From Prevotella sp. (GTDB lineage: Bacteria; Bacteroidota; Bacteroidia; Bacteroidales; Bacteroidaceae), in NCBI GenBank assembly GCA_016281815.1, contig JAEEJK010000046.1, forward strand, positions 1 through 64,000: a stretch of 64,000 bases of DNA, in the 5' to 3' direction. Made by a program: the position numbers and the translations under genes. Of the stretch, positions 35,336-43,992 are shown in pieces (within the stretch, counting starts at the first letter, position 1; the number at the start of each line of letters is the position of its first letter). The notes beneath the pieces are model-generated. The model saw only the letters and a program-made list of their open reading frames with translations. It was not told where the DNA came from and ran no database searches.

Positions 35336-35794
35336 ATGAAAGATCGAATCAGAAAAATCATGGAGTCATTGAATATGACCCAGCAGACCTTTTCGCAGTT
35401 CCTAGGGATTTCATCTGCGTCATTGAGCAGCATTTTTACCGGAAGGACTAAACCTACTCACGTGATAACAGATGCCATCCATAAGAAATTGCCCAATATC
35501 AACATGATGTGGGTACACTACGGAGAGGGTGACATGTATGTTGATTCTTCTGAGAAAAGTTCAGGACCTGAGCATGTTGCCTCCCCTACTGGCCAAATGG
35601 AGTTGACCTTTGAAGAATTGACTCCGGCAACTGGTAAAACAGCAGGATCAAGAGGGCGTCAGGCGGCATCAGGAACTGAGTTAACTGCAAGAGAAACGAA
35701 AAATGTTGACAAGCCTAGAAGGCGGATCACAGAGATAAAAGTGTATTATGACGATTTGACCTATGAGTCTTTCGTCCCAGAGAAAAGTAAGTAA
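35336..35794 (+). CDS. XRE-family helix-turn-helix regulator
   Basis: 152 aa. Residues 1-55 are an HTH of the Cro/C1 type (MESLNMTQQTFSQFLGISSASLSSIFTGR), close to short N-terminal HTH proteins of Bacteroidales. A variable Ser/Thr/Gly-rich linker follows (about 70-125), then a conserved-looking end RRITEIKVYYDDLTYESFVP. It probably binds DNA as a dimer; the C-terminal segment may sense a ligand or mediate contacts. The AT-rich upstream region with TTTAC-type repeats may hold its operators (inference). It is monocistronic with a terminator at 35909. Confidence 0.82.
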   Translation: MKDRIRKIMESLNMTQQTFSQFLGISSASLSSIFTGRTKPTHVITDAIHKKLPNINMMWVHYGEGDMYVDSSEKSSGPEHVASPTGQMELTFEELTPATGKTAGSRGRQAASGTELTARETKNVDKPRRRITEIKVYYDDLTYESFVPEKSK

Positions 35795-35844
35795 CACATA
35801 TTCTATTAATATACATTTCCAATCAATCAATTATTTTTATTGGG

Positions 35845-35947
35845 CGTAGGCTTTGAGACATAGCCTCTTACGTCGATGTTTTCAACAACGGATAACATTT
35901 CTTCGGATTACGGGCATCACTTGGCGTGAATGCCCGTAGTTTTTTTC
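35845..35947 (+). terminator. Bulged hairpin followed by rho-independent terminator
   Basis: At 35845-35872, CGT/ACG and AGGCT/AGCCT pair with a 3-nt bulge. At 35909-35938, a 9-bp perfect stem (35909-35917 with 35930-35938) with an inner CAC/GTG pair is followed by a run of T. The terminator closes the XRE transcript; the first hairpin lies inside its 3' UTR. Confidence 0.75.
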
Positions 35948-35978
35948 TCTTTTGTTTTGCTTTTCGCCCGTCTTGCAC

Positions 35979-35986
35979 TATCTTTG
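35979..35986 (+). promoter_or_regulatory. Promoter -7 box TATCTTTG for pyrK-pyrD
   Basis: TATCTTTG with TTTTGTTTTG about 19 nt upstream. The leader to the ATG at 36070 holds a CACTCTGTG/TTTGTGTC element of the dispersed type. Confidence 0.65.
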
Positions 35987-36069
35987 CAGAATCAACAAGG
36001 GGGCACAGGTTCTCTTTATTCTCTTTTGTGTCTTTGTCACTCTGTGTTGATCATATATATGTATATCTG

Positions 36070-36846
36070 ATGAAAAAGTATGTTTTAGATTTAAAAGTGG
36101 TGAGTTGCGAGCACCTGGGCGACAGGTACGCACTTCTGCGCCTCACTGCCGATGAAGTGCTGCCTGAGATGCTGCCAGGACAGTTTGCCGAACTCAGGGT
36201 AGATGGCTCGCCTGACACTTTCCTGCGACGGCCCATTTCCATCCATTACGTGGACAGAGCACTCAATGAGGTCTGGTTTTTGGTTGCTATGGTAGGAGAG
36301 GGGACTTCTCGCTTGGGAAGCCTGCGAAGGGGCGATTTTCTTAACTGCATCATGCCTCTGGGCAATGGTTTTTCTCTTCCAGATTCTCCTCAAGAGCGTG
36401 TGCTGCTCATTGGAGGAGGTGTGGGTGTAGCCCCCCTTCTTTTCTTGGGTGCCCAACTGCGGCAAATGGGGTGCGAACCAACCTTTTTGTTAGGAGCCAG
36501 GAAGGCCTCCGATTTGGTAGAACTTGATCTCTTCCGGTCGCAGGGCCGTGTCCTGCTCACCACAGAAGACGGGTCGGTGGGCGAAAAAGGATTTGTCACA
36601 GGGCATTCGGTCCTGGCTTCGGAGAAGTTCGACCGCATCTGTACCTGTGGTCCGAAGCCCATGATGATGGCTGTGGCCAAAATGGCTGCAGCCCGGGGGA
36701 TCGCTTGCGAAGTGTCCCTTGAAAATATGATGGCATGTGGTTTGGGTGCATGCCTCTGTTGTGTGGAACCCACCAAGAAGGGTAATATATGTGTGTGCAA
36801 AGAAGGTCCTGTGTTAAATATTAATCAATTGCTATGGCCCATCTGA
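36070..36846 (+). CDS. pyrK: Dihydroorotate dehydrogenase electron transfer subunit
   Basis: 258 aa from the ATG at 36070. It has an FAD-binding fold (LRRPISIHYV, GNGFSLP) and NAD domain (LLIGGGVGVAPLLFLG, CTCGPKPMM). The C-terminal 2Fe-2S cysteines lie in CGLGACLCC and CVCKEGPV. It passes electrons from dihydroorotate via PyrD's FMN to NAD+. It overlaps pyrD by 13 nt, so the two are translationally coupled. Confidence 0.94.
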   Translation: MKKYVLDLKVVSCEHLGDRYALLRLTADEVLPEMLPGQFAELRVDGSPDTFLRRPISIHYVDRALNEVWFLVAMVGEGTSRLGSLRRGDFLNCIMPLGNGFSLPDSPQERVLLIGGGVGVAPLLFLGAQLRQMGCEPTFLLGARKASDLVELDLFRSQGRVLLTTEDGSVGEKGFVTGHSVLASEKFDRICTCGPKPMMMAVAKMAAARGIACEVSLENMMACGLGACLCCVEPTKKGNICVCKEGPVLNINQLLWPI

Positions 36847-37742
36847 ATGTAAAGATAAATGATATTGTTCTGAAGAATCCTGTGATGACTGCTTCAGGAA
36901 CCTTCGGATATGGTCTTGAGTTTGCTGATTTCATCAATCTGAACGATCTTGGCGGCATCATCGTCAAGGGCACCACCTTGCATCCCCGTGAGGGAAATGA
37001 CTATCCCAGAATGGCAGAGACTGCCATGGGGATGCTCAACTGCGTGGGGCTGCAAAACAAAGGTGTTGATTATTTCTGCTCCCATATTTATCCCCAGATA
37101 AGCGGGCTGGACACTCATGTCATCGTCAATGTGAGCGGATCCTCACCCGAAGATTATGCGGAGTGTGCATCCCGTATTGATGCCCTTGAGCGTATCCCGG
37201 CCATTGAACTCAACATCTCTTGTCCCAATGTGCGGCAGGGTGGCATGGCGTTCGGCGTGACGACGGAGGGTGCGGCGTCTGTTGTCAGGGCGGTGCGTGC
37301 GCGCTATCATAAGACGCTCATCGTGAAACTCTCGCCCAATGTCACCGACATTGCAGACATTGCCAGGGCATGCGAGGCAGAAGGTGCCGACAGCGTCTCG
37401 CTCATCAACACCCTCATGGGAATGGCGGTGGATATCGAGAGGCGCCGTCCCCTGCTCAGCATCGGCACAGGAGGCCTCAGCGGCCCCGCTGTGAAGCCTG
37501 TCGCCCTGCGCATGGTGTGGCAGGTCGCCAAGGCCGTCAAAATCCCTGTGGTGGGCTTAGGAGGCATCGCCAGTGCGACGGATGCCATAGAGTTCCTCAT
37601 GGTGGGGGCCACGGCTGTAGAAGTGGGTACGGCCAATTTCCTTGACCCTGCCATAACCGTGAAGATCCGGGACGGCATCAACGACTGGTTGGACTGTCAC
37701 GGCATCAAGGATGTAAACGACATTATCGGAGTGATCAAGTAG
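36834..37742 (+). CDS. pyrD: Dihydroorotate dehydrogenase, class 1B catalytic subunit
   Basis: 302 aa. It converts dihydroorotate to orotate in pyrimidine synthesis. Conserved pieces are NPVMTASGTFGYG, GLQNKGVDYF, ELNISCPNV with the class 1B catalytic Cys, VKLSPNVTDI and GLGGIASATDAIEFLMVGA for FMN binding. It works with the overlapping pyrK. Confidence 0.95.
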   Translation: MAHLNVKINDIVLKNPVMTASGTFGYGLEFADFINLNDLGGIIVKGTTLHPREGNDYPRMAETAMGMLNCVGLQNKGVDYFCSHIYPQISGLDTHVIVNVSGSSPEDYAECASRIDALERIPAIELNISCPNVRQGGMAFGVTTEGAASVVRAVRARYHKTLIVKLSPNVTDIADIARACEAEGADSVSLINTLMGMAVDIERRRPLLSIGTGGLSGPAVKPVALRMVWQVAKAVKIPVVGLGGIASATDAIEFLMVGATAVEVGTANFLDPAITVKIRDGINDWLDCHGIKDVNDIIGVIK

Positions 37743-37792
37743 AGAAGGAATTCGAACCAACATTTCAATCAAAAGGACAAAGGGACAAAAAT

Positions 37793-37818
37793 TTGAGGGC
37801 AGCAATCGCTGCCCTCAA
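37793..37818 (+). terminator. Terminator after pyrD
   Basis: A perfect 11-bp stem (37793-37803 with 37808-37818) and 4-nt loop, 50 bp past the pyrD stop. The remaining stretch to 37980 holds a weaker TGGGG/CCCCA stem (37856-37875) and no gene. Confidence 0.75.
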
Positions 37819-37980
37819 CCAACACAAAAACTAAACTAGACTTAACTAAACTAATGGGGATTTTCGCAAACCCCAATTAATCGATTGCAAACTTATAAAT
37901 TTAATTGTATTTTGCTTTCGTTTTGTTGTAAAATCTATTGTTTTTTTGGGAATATTAACAAATAGAGGGTGTGATAAATT

Positions 37981-39057
37981 TCACAACCTGACTGTTCTGG
38001 ACATCAGCACATGGTCGAGTATCACCATTGCCGCCATCGCTTCCACGATGGGGACGGCACGGGGAACTACACAAGGGTCGTGTCGGCCGTGTGCCTTGAA
38101 GGTGGTGGGTTGCCCTTCCATATCGATGGTGGTCTGTTCCTGAAGAATCGTGGCGACGGGTTTGAAGGCCACCCTAAAATAAATGTCCTCTCCGTTGCTC
38201 ACACCGCCCTGGATACCGCCGCTGTGGTTGGTGGCAGTGCCAATCCCGCCTTCCTTGTTGACAAACACGTCATTGAGTTCACTGCCCTTCCGGGAAGCAC
38301 AGGCAAAGCCTTCTCCATACTCAAAGCCTTTTGCGGCATTGATGCTGAGCATGGCGCTTCCGAGCGCTGCGTGCAGTTTTCCAAACTCTGGTTCGCCGAC
38401 ACCGGCAGGACAGCCTGTCACCACGCAGGTGATGACACCACCGATGGTGTCGCCCTCGTTTTTCACTTGCAGGATGAGCGATGCCATCTTCTCGGCTACG
38501 TTCGCGTCGGGACACCGAACGGCATTGAGTTCTGTGTTCCGCAAGTCGTAGAGCCGGTAGTCGTTGTCAAGGGCAATGTCACCTACCTGTGAAGTGTAGG
38601 CATGCACGCAGATGCCCATTTGTTGGAGCACCATTTTTGCGAATGCCCCACCTACGCATCGGCTAATGGTTGTTCGCGCCGATGTACGGCCACCTCCCCG
38701 ATGGTCGCGAATACCATATTTCTGCTGGAAGGTATAGTCGGCATGAGAGGGTCTGAACAGCCCCCTGAGGCTTTCGTAGTCCTGTGAGTGGTGGTTGGTG
38801 TTGCGCACCAGGAACCCTATGGGGGCGCCTGTCGTCTTGCCTTCAAAGATTCCGCTGAGCAGTTCCACGCGGTCTGCCTCGTTACGGGAGGTGGTCAGTT
38901 TGCTCTGTCCTGGGCGCCGCCTGTCAAGTTCGTCTTGTATGAAACGAATGTCTACGTCAACGCCAGCCGGCATGCCGTCGATGACGCCACCCACTCCCTC
39001 ACCGTGGCTCTCGCCGAATGTTGTGAGGGTGAAAAGATGTCCGAAGGTGTTCCTCAT
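37981..39057 (-). CDS. aroC: Chorismate synthase
   Basis: 358 aa. It makes chorismate from EPSP in the shikimate pathway, the precursor of the Phe/Tyr operon at 51-55 kb. The start at 39057 gives [19 protein letters not shown], the canonical N-terminus. Signatures also include [26 protein letters not shown] and NHSGGIQGG. The longer frame upstream runs through slyD's Cys-rich tail in another frame and is not coding. It starts 13 bp after slyD. Confidence 0.96.
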   Translation of the reverse strand: MRNTFGHLFTLTTFGESHGEGVGGVIDGMPAGVDVDIRFIQDELDRRRPGQSKLTTSRNEADRVELLSGIFEGKTTGAPIGFLVRNTNHHSQDYESLRGLFRPSHADYTFQQKYGIRDHRGGGRTSARTTISRCVGGAFAKMVLQQMGICVHAYTSQVGDIALDNDYRLYDLRNTELNAVRCPDANVAEKMASLILQVKNEGDTIGGVITCVVTGCPAGVGEPEFGKLHAALGSAMLSINAAKGFEYGEGFACASRKGSELNDVFVNKEGGIGTATNHSGGIQGGVSNGEDIYFRVAFKPVATILQEQTTIDMEGQPTTFKAHGRHDPCVVPRAVPIVEAMAAMVILDHVLMSRTVRL

Positions 39058-39070
39058 CTTTTCTGTCCTT

Positions 39071-39649
39071 TTAGCAGTTGCCGCAACCGCCACCGCATCC
39101 GCTGCAGTCACCGCCTCCGCAGTCACCGCAGTCACCACCGCCGCATCCTCCGCAACCTTCGCCGCTGAGCATTCTGGCGAGTTGCTCCATCTCCTTGGCT
39201 GTGGCGGGCCTGTTCTCCAGTATCTCGCCTTTGAAGTTGAGATCCAGACCGGCATAGGGATGGTTGAGGTCGACAGTCACCTTGTCGGCAGTAATCTCCA
39301 GCACGCGGGCGTTGAATCGGTTGCCGTCGGCATTCATCAGGGGGATGATGGCATCCACATGGATGATTTTCTCGTCAAACTTCCCGTCGGGCATGAAGAT
39401 CTTCTTGTCGAGGTCGACAATGTGTTCCTCGTCATAGTCGCCATAAGCCTCGTCCTTGGCGATGACAAAGTCAAAAGCCTCGCCCCGACTGAGTTCGGCA
39501 AGTTCCTTTTCAAACTTGGGAAGCGTCATTCCCATGCCGCTGATAAACCAGAAGGGTTTTCCTTCCTCTGTCTGCTCCAGCAGCATCCGCTCGCCTTCCA
39601 CTTCGGCGAACAGGCTGTACGAGAGTACGATGTAATTGTTGTTGTCCAT
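39071..39649 (-). CDS. slyD: SlyD-like FKBP peptidyl-prolyl isomerase with Cys-rich tail
   Basis: 192 aa. The FKBP/SlyD core is at 1-150 ([51 protein letters not shown]). The IF chaperone insert sits in the middle. The tail is extreme: about 28 residues of Gly, Cys and Asp with eight cysteines (GCGGC, DCGDC, DCSGC, GCGNC). The E. coli SlyD tail, rich in His and Cys, binds nickel; this one lacks His but would bind soft metals. Encoded by near-repeats of a CCGCCGCATCC-like unit. Upstream of aroC by 13 bp, with promoter TACCTTTG. Confidence 0.9.
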   Translation of the reverse strand: MDNNNYIVLSYSLFAEVEGERMLLEQTEEGKPFWFISGMGMTLPKFEKELAELSRGEAFDFVIAKDEAYGDYDEEHIVDLDKKIFMPDGKFDEKIIHVDAIIPLMNADGNRFNARVLEITADKVTVDLNHPYAGLDLNFKGEILENRPATAKEMEQLARMLSGEGCGGCGGGDCGDCGGGDCSGCGGGCGNC

Positions 39650-39671
39650 AATCAATAGTTGGTTGATTCCG

Positions 39672-39679
39672 CAAAGGTA
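39672..39679 (-). promoter_or_regulatory. Promoter -7 box TACCTTTG for slyD-aroC
   Basis: The minus strand reads TACCTTTG 23 nt before the ATG at 39649. Confidence 0.65.
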
Positions 39680-39723
39680 GTGAAAAAAACTCTAAAGCAG
39701 AAGACAATGCAGAATGAATGTGA

Positions 39724-40848
39724 TTATTCCTCCAAAGTTTCTGTCACCTCTTCCAACAAACTGATGATGGGAAGGTGCTGGGGACAGGCACCCTCGCACT
39801 GTCCGCACTGAATGCAGGCTGAGGCTTTCTCACCACCGGGACGCCATTTGTATTCATTGCGGGCCTCAGTCAGGTTGCCATACATTTTGTAAACGTTCAT
39901 CACAGCGAAAATCTCCGGGATATGAATGTCCATGGGACAGCCAGGTGTGCAGTAGTGGCATGCGGTGCAGGCGATGCCGTCAAATTCTGACAATGCCTTG
40001 CGGGCGGCCTCCAGCACTTTTTGTTCCTCCTCATTGAGAGGTTGCAACTGGCGCATATACGACAGGTTGTCTTCCATCTGTTCCATGTTGGACATGCCGC
40101 TGAGCACCACCATCACGTTGGGCAGTGACGCGGTGAAGCGAATGGCCCAAGAAGCATAAGATGCATCGGGATTGGCCTGGTGCAGGATTTCCTTTACTTT
40201 TTGGGGCGGGTCTGCCAGTTTTCCTCCTTTCACAGGCTCCATTACGATGACGGGCTTCCCGTGCCGGGTGGCCACCTCATAACACTGGCGGGAGGCAATC
40301 AGAGGATCCTCCCAGTCGGAATAGTTGATTTGGAGTTGCACAAACTCAGTGTCAGGATGCTCGGTGAGCAGTTCGTCGAGTTGTTCGGGAGTGGAATGGA
40401 AGGAGAATCCATAATGGCGGATCAGACCTTCCTCCTTCAGTTTTCTCATGTAATCCCAAATGCCAAATTGATTGAACCTCTCCTTGTTCCCAGAGTCGAT
40501 GCCGTGGAGCAGATAAAAGTCGAAATAGCCTGCCCCTGTGCGCTCAAGGCTTATTTTGATCTCGTTCTTGGCATCTTCTTCACTCTTGCAGGCAAACTCA
40601 GAGGCATTGAGTTTGTCGGCCAGATAATAACTCTCACGCGGATAACGATCGCAGAGCGCCGCCTTGGTGGCGGCTTCCGAGCCCTCATAGACAAAGGCTG
40701 TGTCGAAATACTTGCCACCTGCTTCGATGAAGGCATCCACCATGCTCTTGGTGTGTTCCACATCAATGTCTTTCGTTCCCTCCACTCTGGGCAGCCGCAT
40801 CATGCCGAAACCCAATTTTATACAGTTTTCAATCAGTTTGTTTTCCAT
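39724..40848 (-). CDS. Aldo/keto reductase with C-terminal ferredoxin domain
   Basis: 374 aa from the ATG at 40848. An AKR barrel occupies about 1-290 (GFGMMRLP, YFDTAFVYEGSEAATKAAL, YYLADK, FDFYLLHGID). The C-terminal part carries two 4Fe-4S motifs, CTACHYCTPGCP and CIQCGQCEGACP. This is the widely distributed FeS aldo/keto reductase group, probably an oxidoreductase coupling NAD(P)H or ferredoxin; substrate unknown. A box TATCTTCG at 40876 may be its promoter. Confidence 0.9.
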   Translation of the reverse strand: MENKLIENCIKLGFGMMRLPRVEGTKDIDVEHTKSMVDAFIEAGGKYFDTAFVYEGSEAATKAALCDRYPRESYYLADKLNASEFACKSEEDAKNEIKISLERTGAGYFDFYLLHGIDSGNKERFNQFGIWDYMRKLKEEGLIRHYGFSFHSTPEQLDELLTEHPDTEFVQLQINYSDWEDPLIASRQCYEVATRHGKPVIVMEPVKGGKLADPPQKVKEILHQANPDASYASWAIRFTASLPNVMVVLSGMSNMEQMEDNLSYMRQLQPLNEEEQKVLEAARKALSEFDGIACTACHYCTPGCPMDIHIPEIFAVMNVYKMYGNLTEARNEYKWRPGGEKASACIQCGQCEGACPQHLPIISLLEEVTETLEE

Positions 40849-40875
40849 ATCGAATGTGTTTTTTGCTACATGCCA

Positions 40876-40883
40876 CGAAGATA
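40876..40883 (-). promoter_or_regulatory. Promoter -7 box TATCTTCG for the aldo/keto reductase
   Basis: The minus strand reads TATCTTCG, one base from the consensus, 28 nt before the ATG at 40848, with a TTTGGCC element upstream. Confidence 0.5.
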
Positions 40884-40972
40884 AGAAAAAATCCCGCAAC
40901 GGCCAAATTTTTGGGCCAAATACAAGCATTCTCGATGTGCTTATTTCAGATGATCAATTCTTATAATAAAAG

Positions 40973-41035
40973 TGGGCAGATAAAGTCTGCCCAAACATGC
41001 GTAAAAAAGGGGCGGACCCATCCGGTCCGCCCCTT
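40973..41035 (-). terminator. Tandem hairpin terminators after the kor operon
   Basis: Two perfect stems: 12 bp (41007-41018 with 41024-41035, 5-nt loop) and 8 bp (40973-40980 with 40986-40993, 5-nt loop). On the minus strand they follow the korC stop by about 33 nt and each is followed by T-rich sequence. Confidence 0.8.
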
Positions 41036-41067
41036 GAAAGTGGTGATGCAGCCAAGGCTGCCAGTTC

Positions 41068-41610
41068 TTACATTTTTTTCATGATGGCGCCACCGGCCTG
41101 CAGAGCCTCCATGTTGAGGGGGATGAGTGAGTGGTGGCGCTCAGGGAGCGTCTTGCGCAGTGCTTTCTCCAGACCCTCAGATGTCACGACGGGACATACG
41201 TGGAGCAGTCCGCCGAGAACAATCATGTTGAAAATCTTGGCATTCTTCATCTCCGCTGCCTTGTCCATGGCGCTGATGCTGTACACCTCGATGTCCTTGC
41301 GCGTGGGCGGGTTGATGATGCCATAGTCGTCGTAGATGAGGATGCCGCCGGGTTTCACTTTCGGCTCAAACTTGTCGAGTGAGGGCTGGTTGAGCACGAT
41401 GGCGATGTCGTAGCGGCTGAGGATGGGAGATGAGATGCGGTCGTCGCTGACGATGACGGTGACATTGGCGGTGCCGCCTCGCTGCTCAGGGCCGTAGGCG
41501 GGCATCCAGGTCACTTCCTTGCCTTCCATCAGTCCTGAGTAGGCGAGAATCTTGCCCATTGAGAGCACGCCTTGTCCGCCGAATCCTGATATGATGATTT
41601 CCTTTTTCAT
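41068..41610 (-). CDS. 2-oxoacid:ferredoxin oxidoreductase, gamma subunit
   Basis: 180 aa from the ATG at 41610. IIISGFGGQGVLSMGKILAY is the gamma-domain GFGGQGV motif, followed by YGPEQRGGTANVTV. This subunit completes a split 2-oxoacid oxidoreductase with the two genes upstream. The complex oxidatively decarboxylates a branched-chain or 2-oxoglutarate-type acid to its CoA ester, reducing ferredoxin. The exact substrate is not fixed by sequence; VorB homology in the alpha gene favours 3-methyl-2-oxobutanoate or 2-oxoglutarate. Confidence 0.92.
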   Translation of the reverse strand: MKKEIIISGFGGQGVLSMGKILAYSGLMEGKEVTWMPAYGPEQRGGTANVTVIVSDDRISSPILSRYDIAIVLNQPSLDKFEPKVKPGGILIYDDYGIINPPTRKDIEVYSISAMDKAAEMKNAKIFNMIVLGGLLHVCPVVTSEGLEKALRKTLPERHHSLIPLNMEALQAGGAIMKKM

Positions 41611-41642
41611 ACTTTCTGATTTCAATTTTCAATCTTGAATTT

Positions 41643-42416
41643 TCAATCTTCAGTGGTGTCCTTCAGGTCGCCTTTGGGATAGAACTTGAACATATTCTCC
41701 TGCATCCATTCGTTGGCCTGCTTGGGAGTCAGTTTCCATCCGCTGTTGCAGGTGCTCACAAACTCGACGAGACAGGATCCTTTGCCTGCCATGGAAGCCT
41801 CGAAAGCCTTGCGCAGTGCTTTCTTCGCCTTGCGGATGGCAGCCACGTTCTCCACGCTCTGGCGGGTGACGTAGCAGGTGCCCTCGAGAGTGGCGGCAAT
41901 CTCGGTTATCTTGAGCGGATAACCATGGAGTGCCGGCTCACGTCCGTAAGGACAGGTGGAGGTTTTCTGACCGAGCAGTGTGGTGGGGGCCATCTGTCCG
42001 CCTGTCATGCCGTAGATGGCATTGTTGATGAAGACGATGACGATGTTCTCACCGCGGTTGAGGGCGTGGATGGTCTCGCAGGTTCCGATGCAGGCCAGGT
42101 CGCCGTCGCCTTGGTAAGTGAATACGAGACGGTCGGGCCAGAGCCGCTTGATGCCTGTGGCTACGGCGGGAGCGCGTCCGTGGGCAGCCTCCTGCCAGTC
42201 GATGTCGATGTAGTTGTAGGCGAAAACGCCGCAGCCCACGGGTGAGATGCCGACGGTTTTCTCCTCCATGCCCATCTCCTCTACCACCTCAGCGATGAGT
42301 TTGTGCACCACGCCATGTGAGCAACCAGGGCAGTAGTGCATGGGAGTGTCGTTCAAAAGTGCCGGTTTCTGGTATACCAGGTTCTCCGGGCTGATTATGT
42401 CTTTTGCTTCCATCAT
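41643..42416 (-). CDS. 2-oxoacid:ferredoxin oxidoreductase, beta (TPP) subunit
   Basis: 257 aa, or 256 from the second ATG; either start overlaps the alpha stop. The thiamine-diphosphate signature is TYQGDGDLACIGTCETIHALNRGENIVIVFINN and the CPGCSHG motif is near residue 29, with GISPVGCGVFAYNY. It forms the active site with the alpha subunit. An ATG-ATG start overlapping the alpha stop indicates coupling. Confidence 0.94.
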   Translation of the reverse strand: MMEAKDIISPENLVYQKPALLNDTPMHYCPGCSHGVVHKLIAEVVEEMGMEEKTVGISPVGCGVFAYNYIDIDWQEAAHGRAPAVATGIKRLWPDRLVFTYQGDGDLACIGTCETIHALNRGENIVIVFINNAIYGMTGGQMAPTTLLGQKTSTCPYGREPALHGYPLKITEIAATLEGTCYVTRQSVENVAAIRKAKKALRKAFEASMAGKGSCLVEFVSTCNSGWKLTPKQANEWMQENMFKFYPKGDLKDTTED

Positions 42417-43498
42417 TTCATCAGTTTGGTTTTCAATGCCTCCACAATCTCTTCCGGTTCAGGGACGATGCCGCCCAGACGACCGAATTGTTCTACCGGT
42501 ACCTCGCCGTTGATGGCCAGGCGCACATCCTCCACCATCATGCCGGCGTTGATCTCGGCCACGAGCACACCCTTCTTGCCTTTCGCCAGGGCTGCCACTT
42601 CCTTGGACGGGAAGGGCCACACGGTGATGGGGCGCAGCAGTCCTACGCGGATGCCTTCGGCGCGGGCCAGTTCGATGGCTTTCTCAGAGATGCGTGCCGC
42701 GCTGCCGAATGACACGATGATATACTCGGCATCGTCGCACTGCATGGTTTCGTATCTCACTTCCTTATCCCGTATCTCCTGATATTTCTCCTGCAAGTGG
42801 ATATTGCGGAGTTCCATGATCTCAGGTTTGAGTTCCAGTGATGTGATGACGTTGCGCTTGCGGTCACGTGTCTTGCCAGTAGAAGCCCAAGGGCATTGCT
42901 GGATGACCTCCTCGTCGGTGCGGCGGGGCTTGTAGGGCGGCAGCACGATTTTCTCCATCATCTGTCCGATGACACCGTCGCTCAGGATCATGGCGGGGTT
43001 GCGGTACTTGAAGGCAAGTTCAAAGGCGAGGTCAACGAAGTCGGCCATTTCCTGCACTGAGGAGGGAGCCAGCGTGATGACATAGTAGTCGCCGTTGCCG
43101 CCGCCTCTGGTGGCCTGGAAATAGTCGCTCTGTGAGGGTTGGATAGTTCCCAGTCCGGGACCGCCGCGCTGTACGTTGACAAACACGCCGGGGAGTTCGG
43201 CTCCTGCCAGGTAGGCGATGCCTTCCTGCATGAGGGCCACGCCGGGGCTTGATGATGAGGTGAGGGCGCGCTTGCCTGCACCGGCGGCGCCATAGACCAT
43301 GTTGATGGATGCCACCTCGCTCTCAGCCTGCACCACCACCATACCGGTGGTTTCCCAGGGCTTGAGGGCACAGAGGGTCTCGATTACCTCACTCTGCGGG
43401 GTGATGGGATAGCCGAAATAACCGTCGGCTCCACAGCGGATAGCGGCATGGGCGATAGCCTCATTGCCTTTCATCAGTGTTACTTCTTGTTCAGCCAT
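42413..43498 (-). CDS. vorB: 2-oxoacid:ferredoxin oxidoreductase, alpha subunit (VorB-like)
   Basis: 361 aa. GNEAIAHAAIRCGADGYFGYPITPQSEVIE and SSSSPGVALMQEGIAYLAG are the pyrimidine-binding domain motifs; QRGGPGLGTIQPSQSDY follows, and the C-terminal transketolase-like domain is at 240-361. It resembles VorB, the alpha subunit of branched-chain 2-oxoacid:ferredoxin oxidoreductase. The ferredoxin-like subunit starts just upstream with 3 nt between. Confidence 0.93.
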   Translation of the reverse strand: MAEQEVTLMKGNEAIAHAAIRCGADGYFGYPITPQSEVIETLCALKPWETTGMVVVQAESEVASINMVYGAAGAGKRALTSSSSPGVALMQEGIAYLAGAELPGVFVNVQRGGPGLGTIQPSQSDYFQATRGGGNGDYYVITLAPSSVQEMADFVDLAFELAFKYRNPAMILSDGVIGQMMEKIVLPPYKPRRTDEEVIQQCPWASTGKTRDRKRNVITSLELKPEIMELRNIHLQEKYQEIRDKEVRYETMQCDDAEYIIVSFGSAARISEKAIELARAEGIRVGLLRPITVWPFPSKEVAALAKGKKGVLVAEINAGMMVEDVRLAINGEVPVEQFGRLGGIVPEPEEIVEALKTKLMK

Positions 43499-43501
43499 CT
43501 C

Positions 43502-43735
43502 TTAATCCTCCATTTTTTTGCGGTAGACAGTGATACATCCGTCGGGACATACGATGGCGCATGAGGCGCATCCGATGCAGTCATCGGGATGTGCGGGCTC
43601 AATGTAGGGGTAGCCCGACACATTGACTTTCTTGTCGGCAAGGGCGATGACATCCTTGGGGCAAGCCTCAATGCACAGGGAGCATCCCTTGCATCTGTTC
43701 GTGTTTACCACGATTTGACCTTTGATTTTTGCCAT
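43502..43735 (-). CDS. Ferredoxin-like 4Fe-4S delta subunit
   Basis: 77 aa with two 4Fe-4S motifs: CKGCSLCIEACP and CIGCASCAIVCP. It is the electron-accepting delta subunit of the 2-oxoacid oxidoreductase encoded downstream. Stop lies 3 nt before the alpha start, so all four subunits are cotranscribed. Confidence 0.94.
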   Translation of the reverse strand: MAKIKGQIVVNTNRCKGCSLCIEACPKDVIALADKKVNVSGYPYIEPAHPDDCIGCASCAIVCPDGCITVYRKKMED

Positions 43736-43812
43736 AATGCTTGTTGTTATCTAAGTGTTTGGATTTACAGTACCTGTTTCTTGGCTGTCAGTCATTCCAT
43801 GTCCATGCCCTG

Positions 43813-43992
43813 TTATGGATTGTAATAATCCTTATGATAGAAACTGAGGATGTCGTCGAGCATCTCCTTGGCATGGACAGCCGGACTCTCCGGGTCGAGG
43901 GCGATGGCCTCCATGTAATGGTTGATGGCCTCCTGCCAATTGCCTTGGCGTCGGTATTCGTTGCCTTTTTTGTAGTACTCCTCTGCGGTCAT
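43813..43992 (-). CDS. Small TPR protein
   Basis: 59 aa from the ATG at 43992, which overlaps the folD stop by 4 nt (ATGA). It carries one TPR unit ([34 protein letters not shown]) plus a capping helix. It is commonly found between folD/ffh and the kor genes in Bacteroidales and may help assembly of the oxidoreductase, but that is inference. Confidence 0.82.
   Translation of the reverse strand: MTAEEYYKKGNEYRRQGNWQEAINHYMEAIALDPESPAVHAKEMLDDILSFYHKDYYNP

Noticed and set aside
38795..39658. 287-codon plus-strand frame over aroC and slyD
   Set aside because: It is antisense to two well-identified genes and has no recognisable motif.
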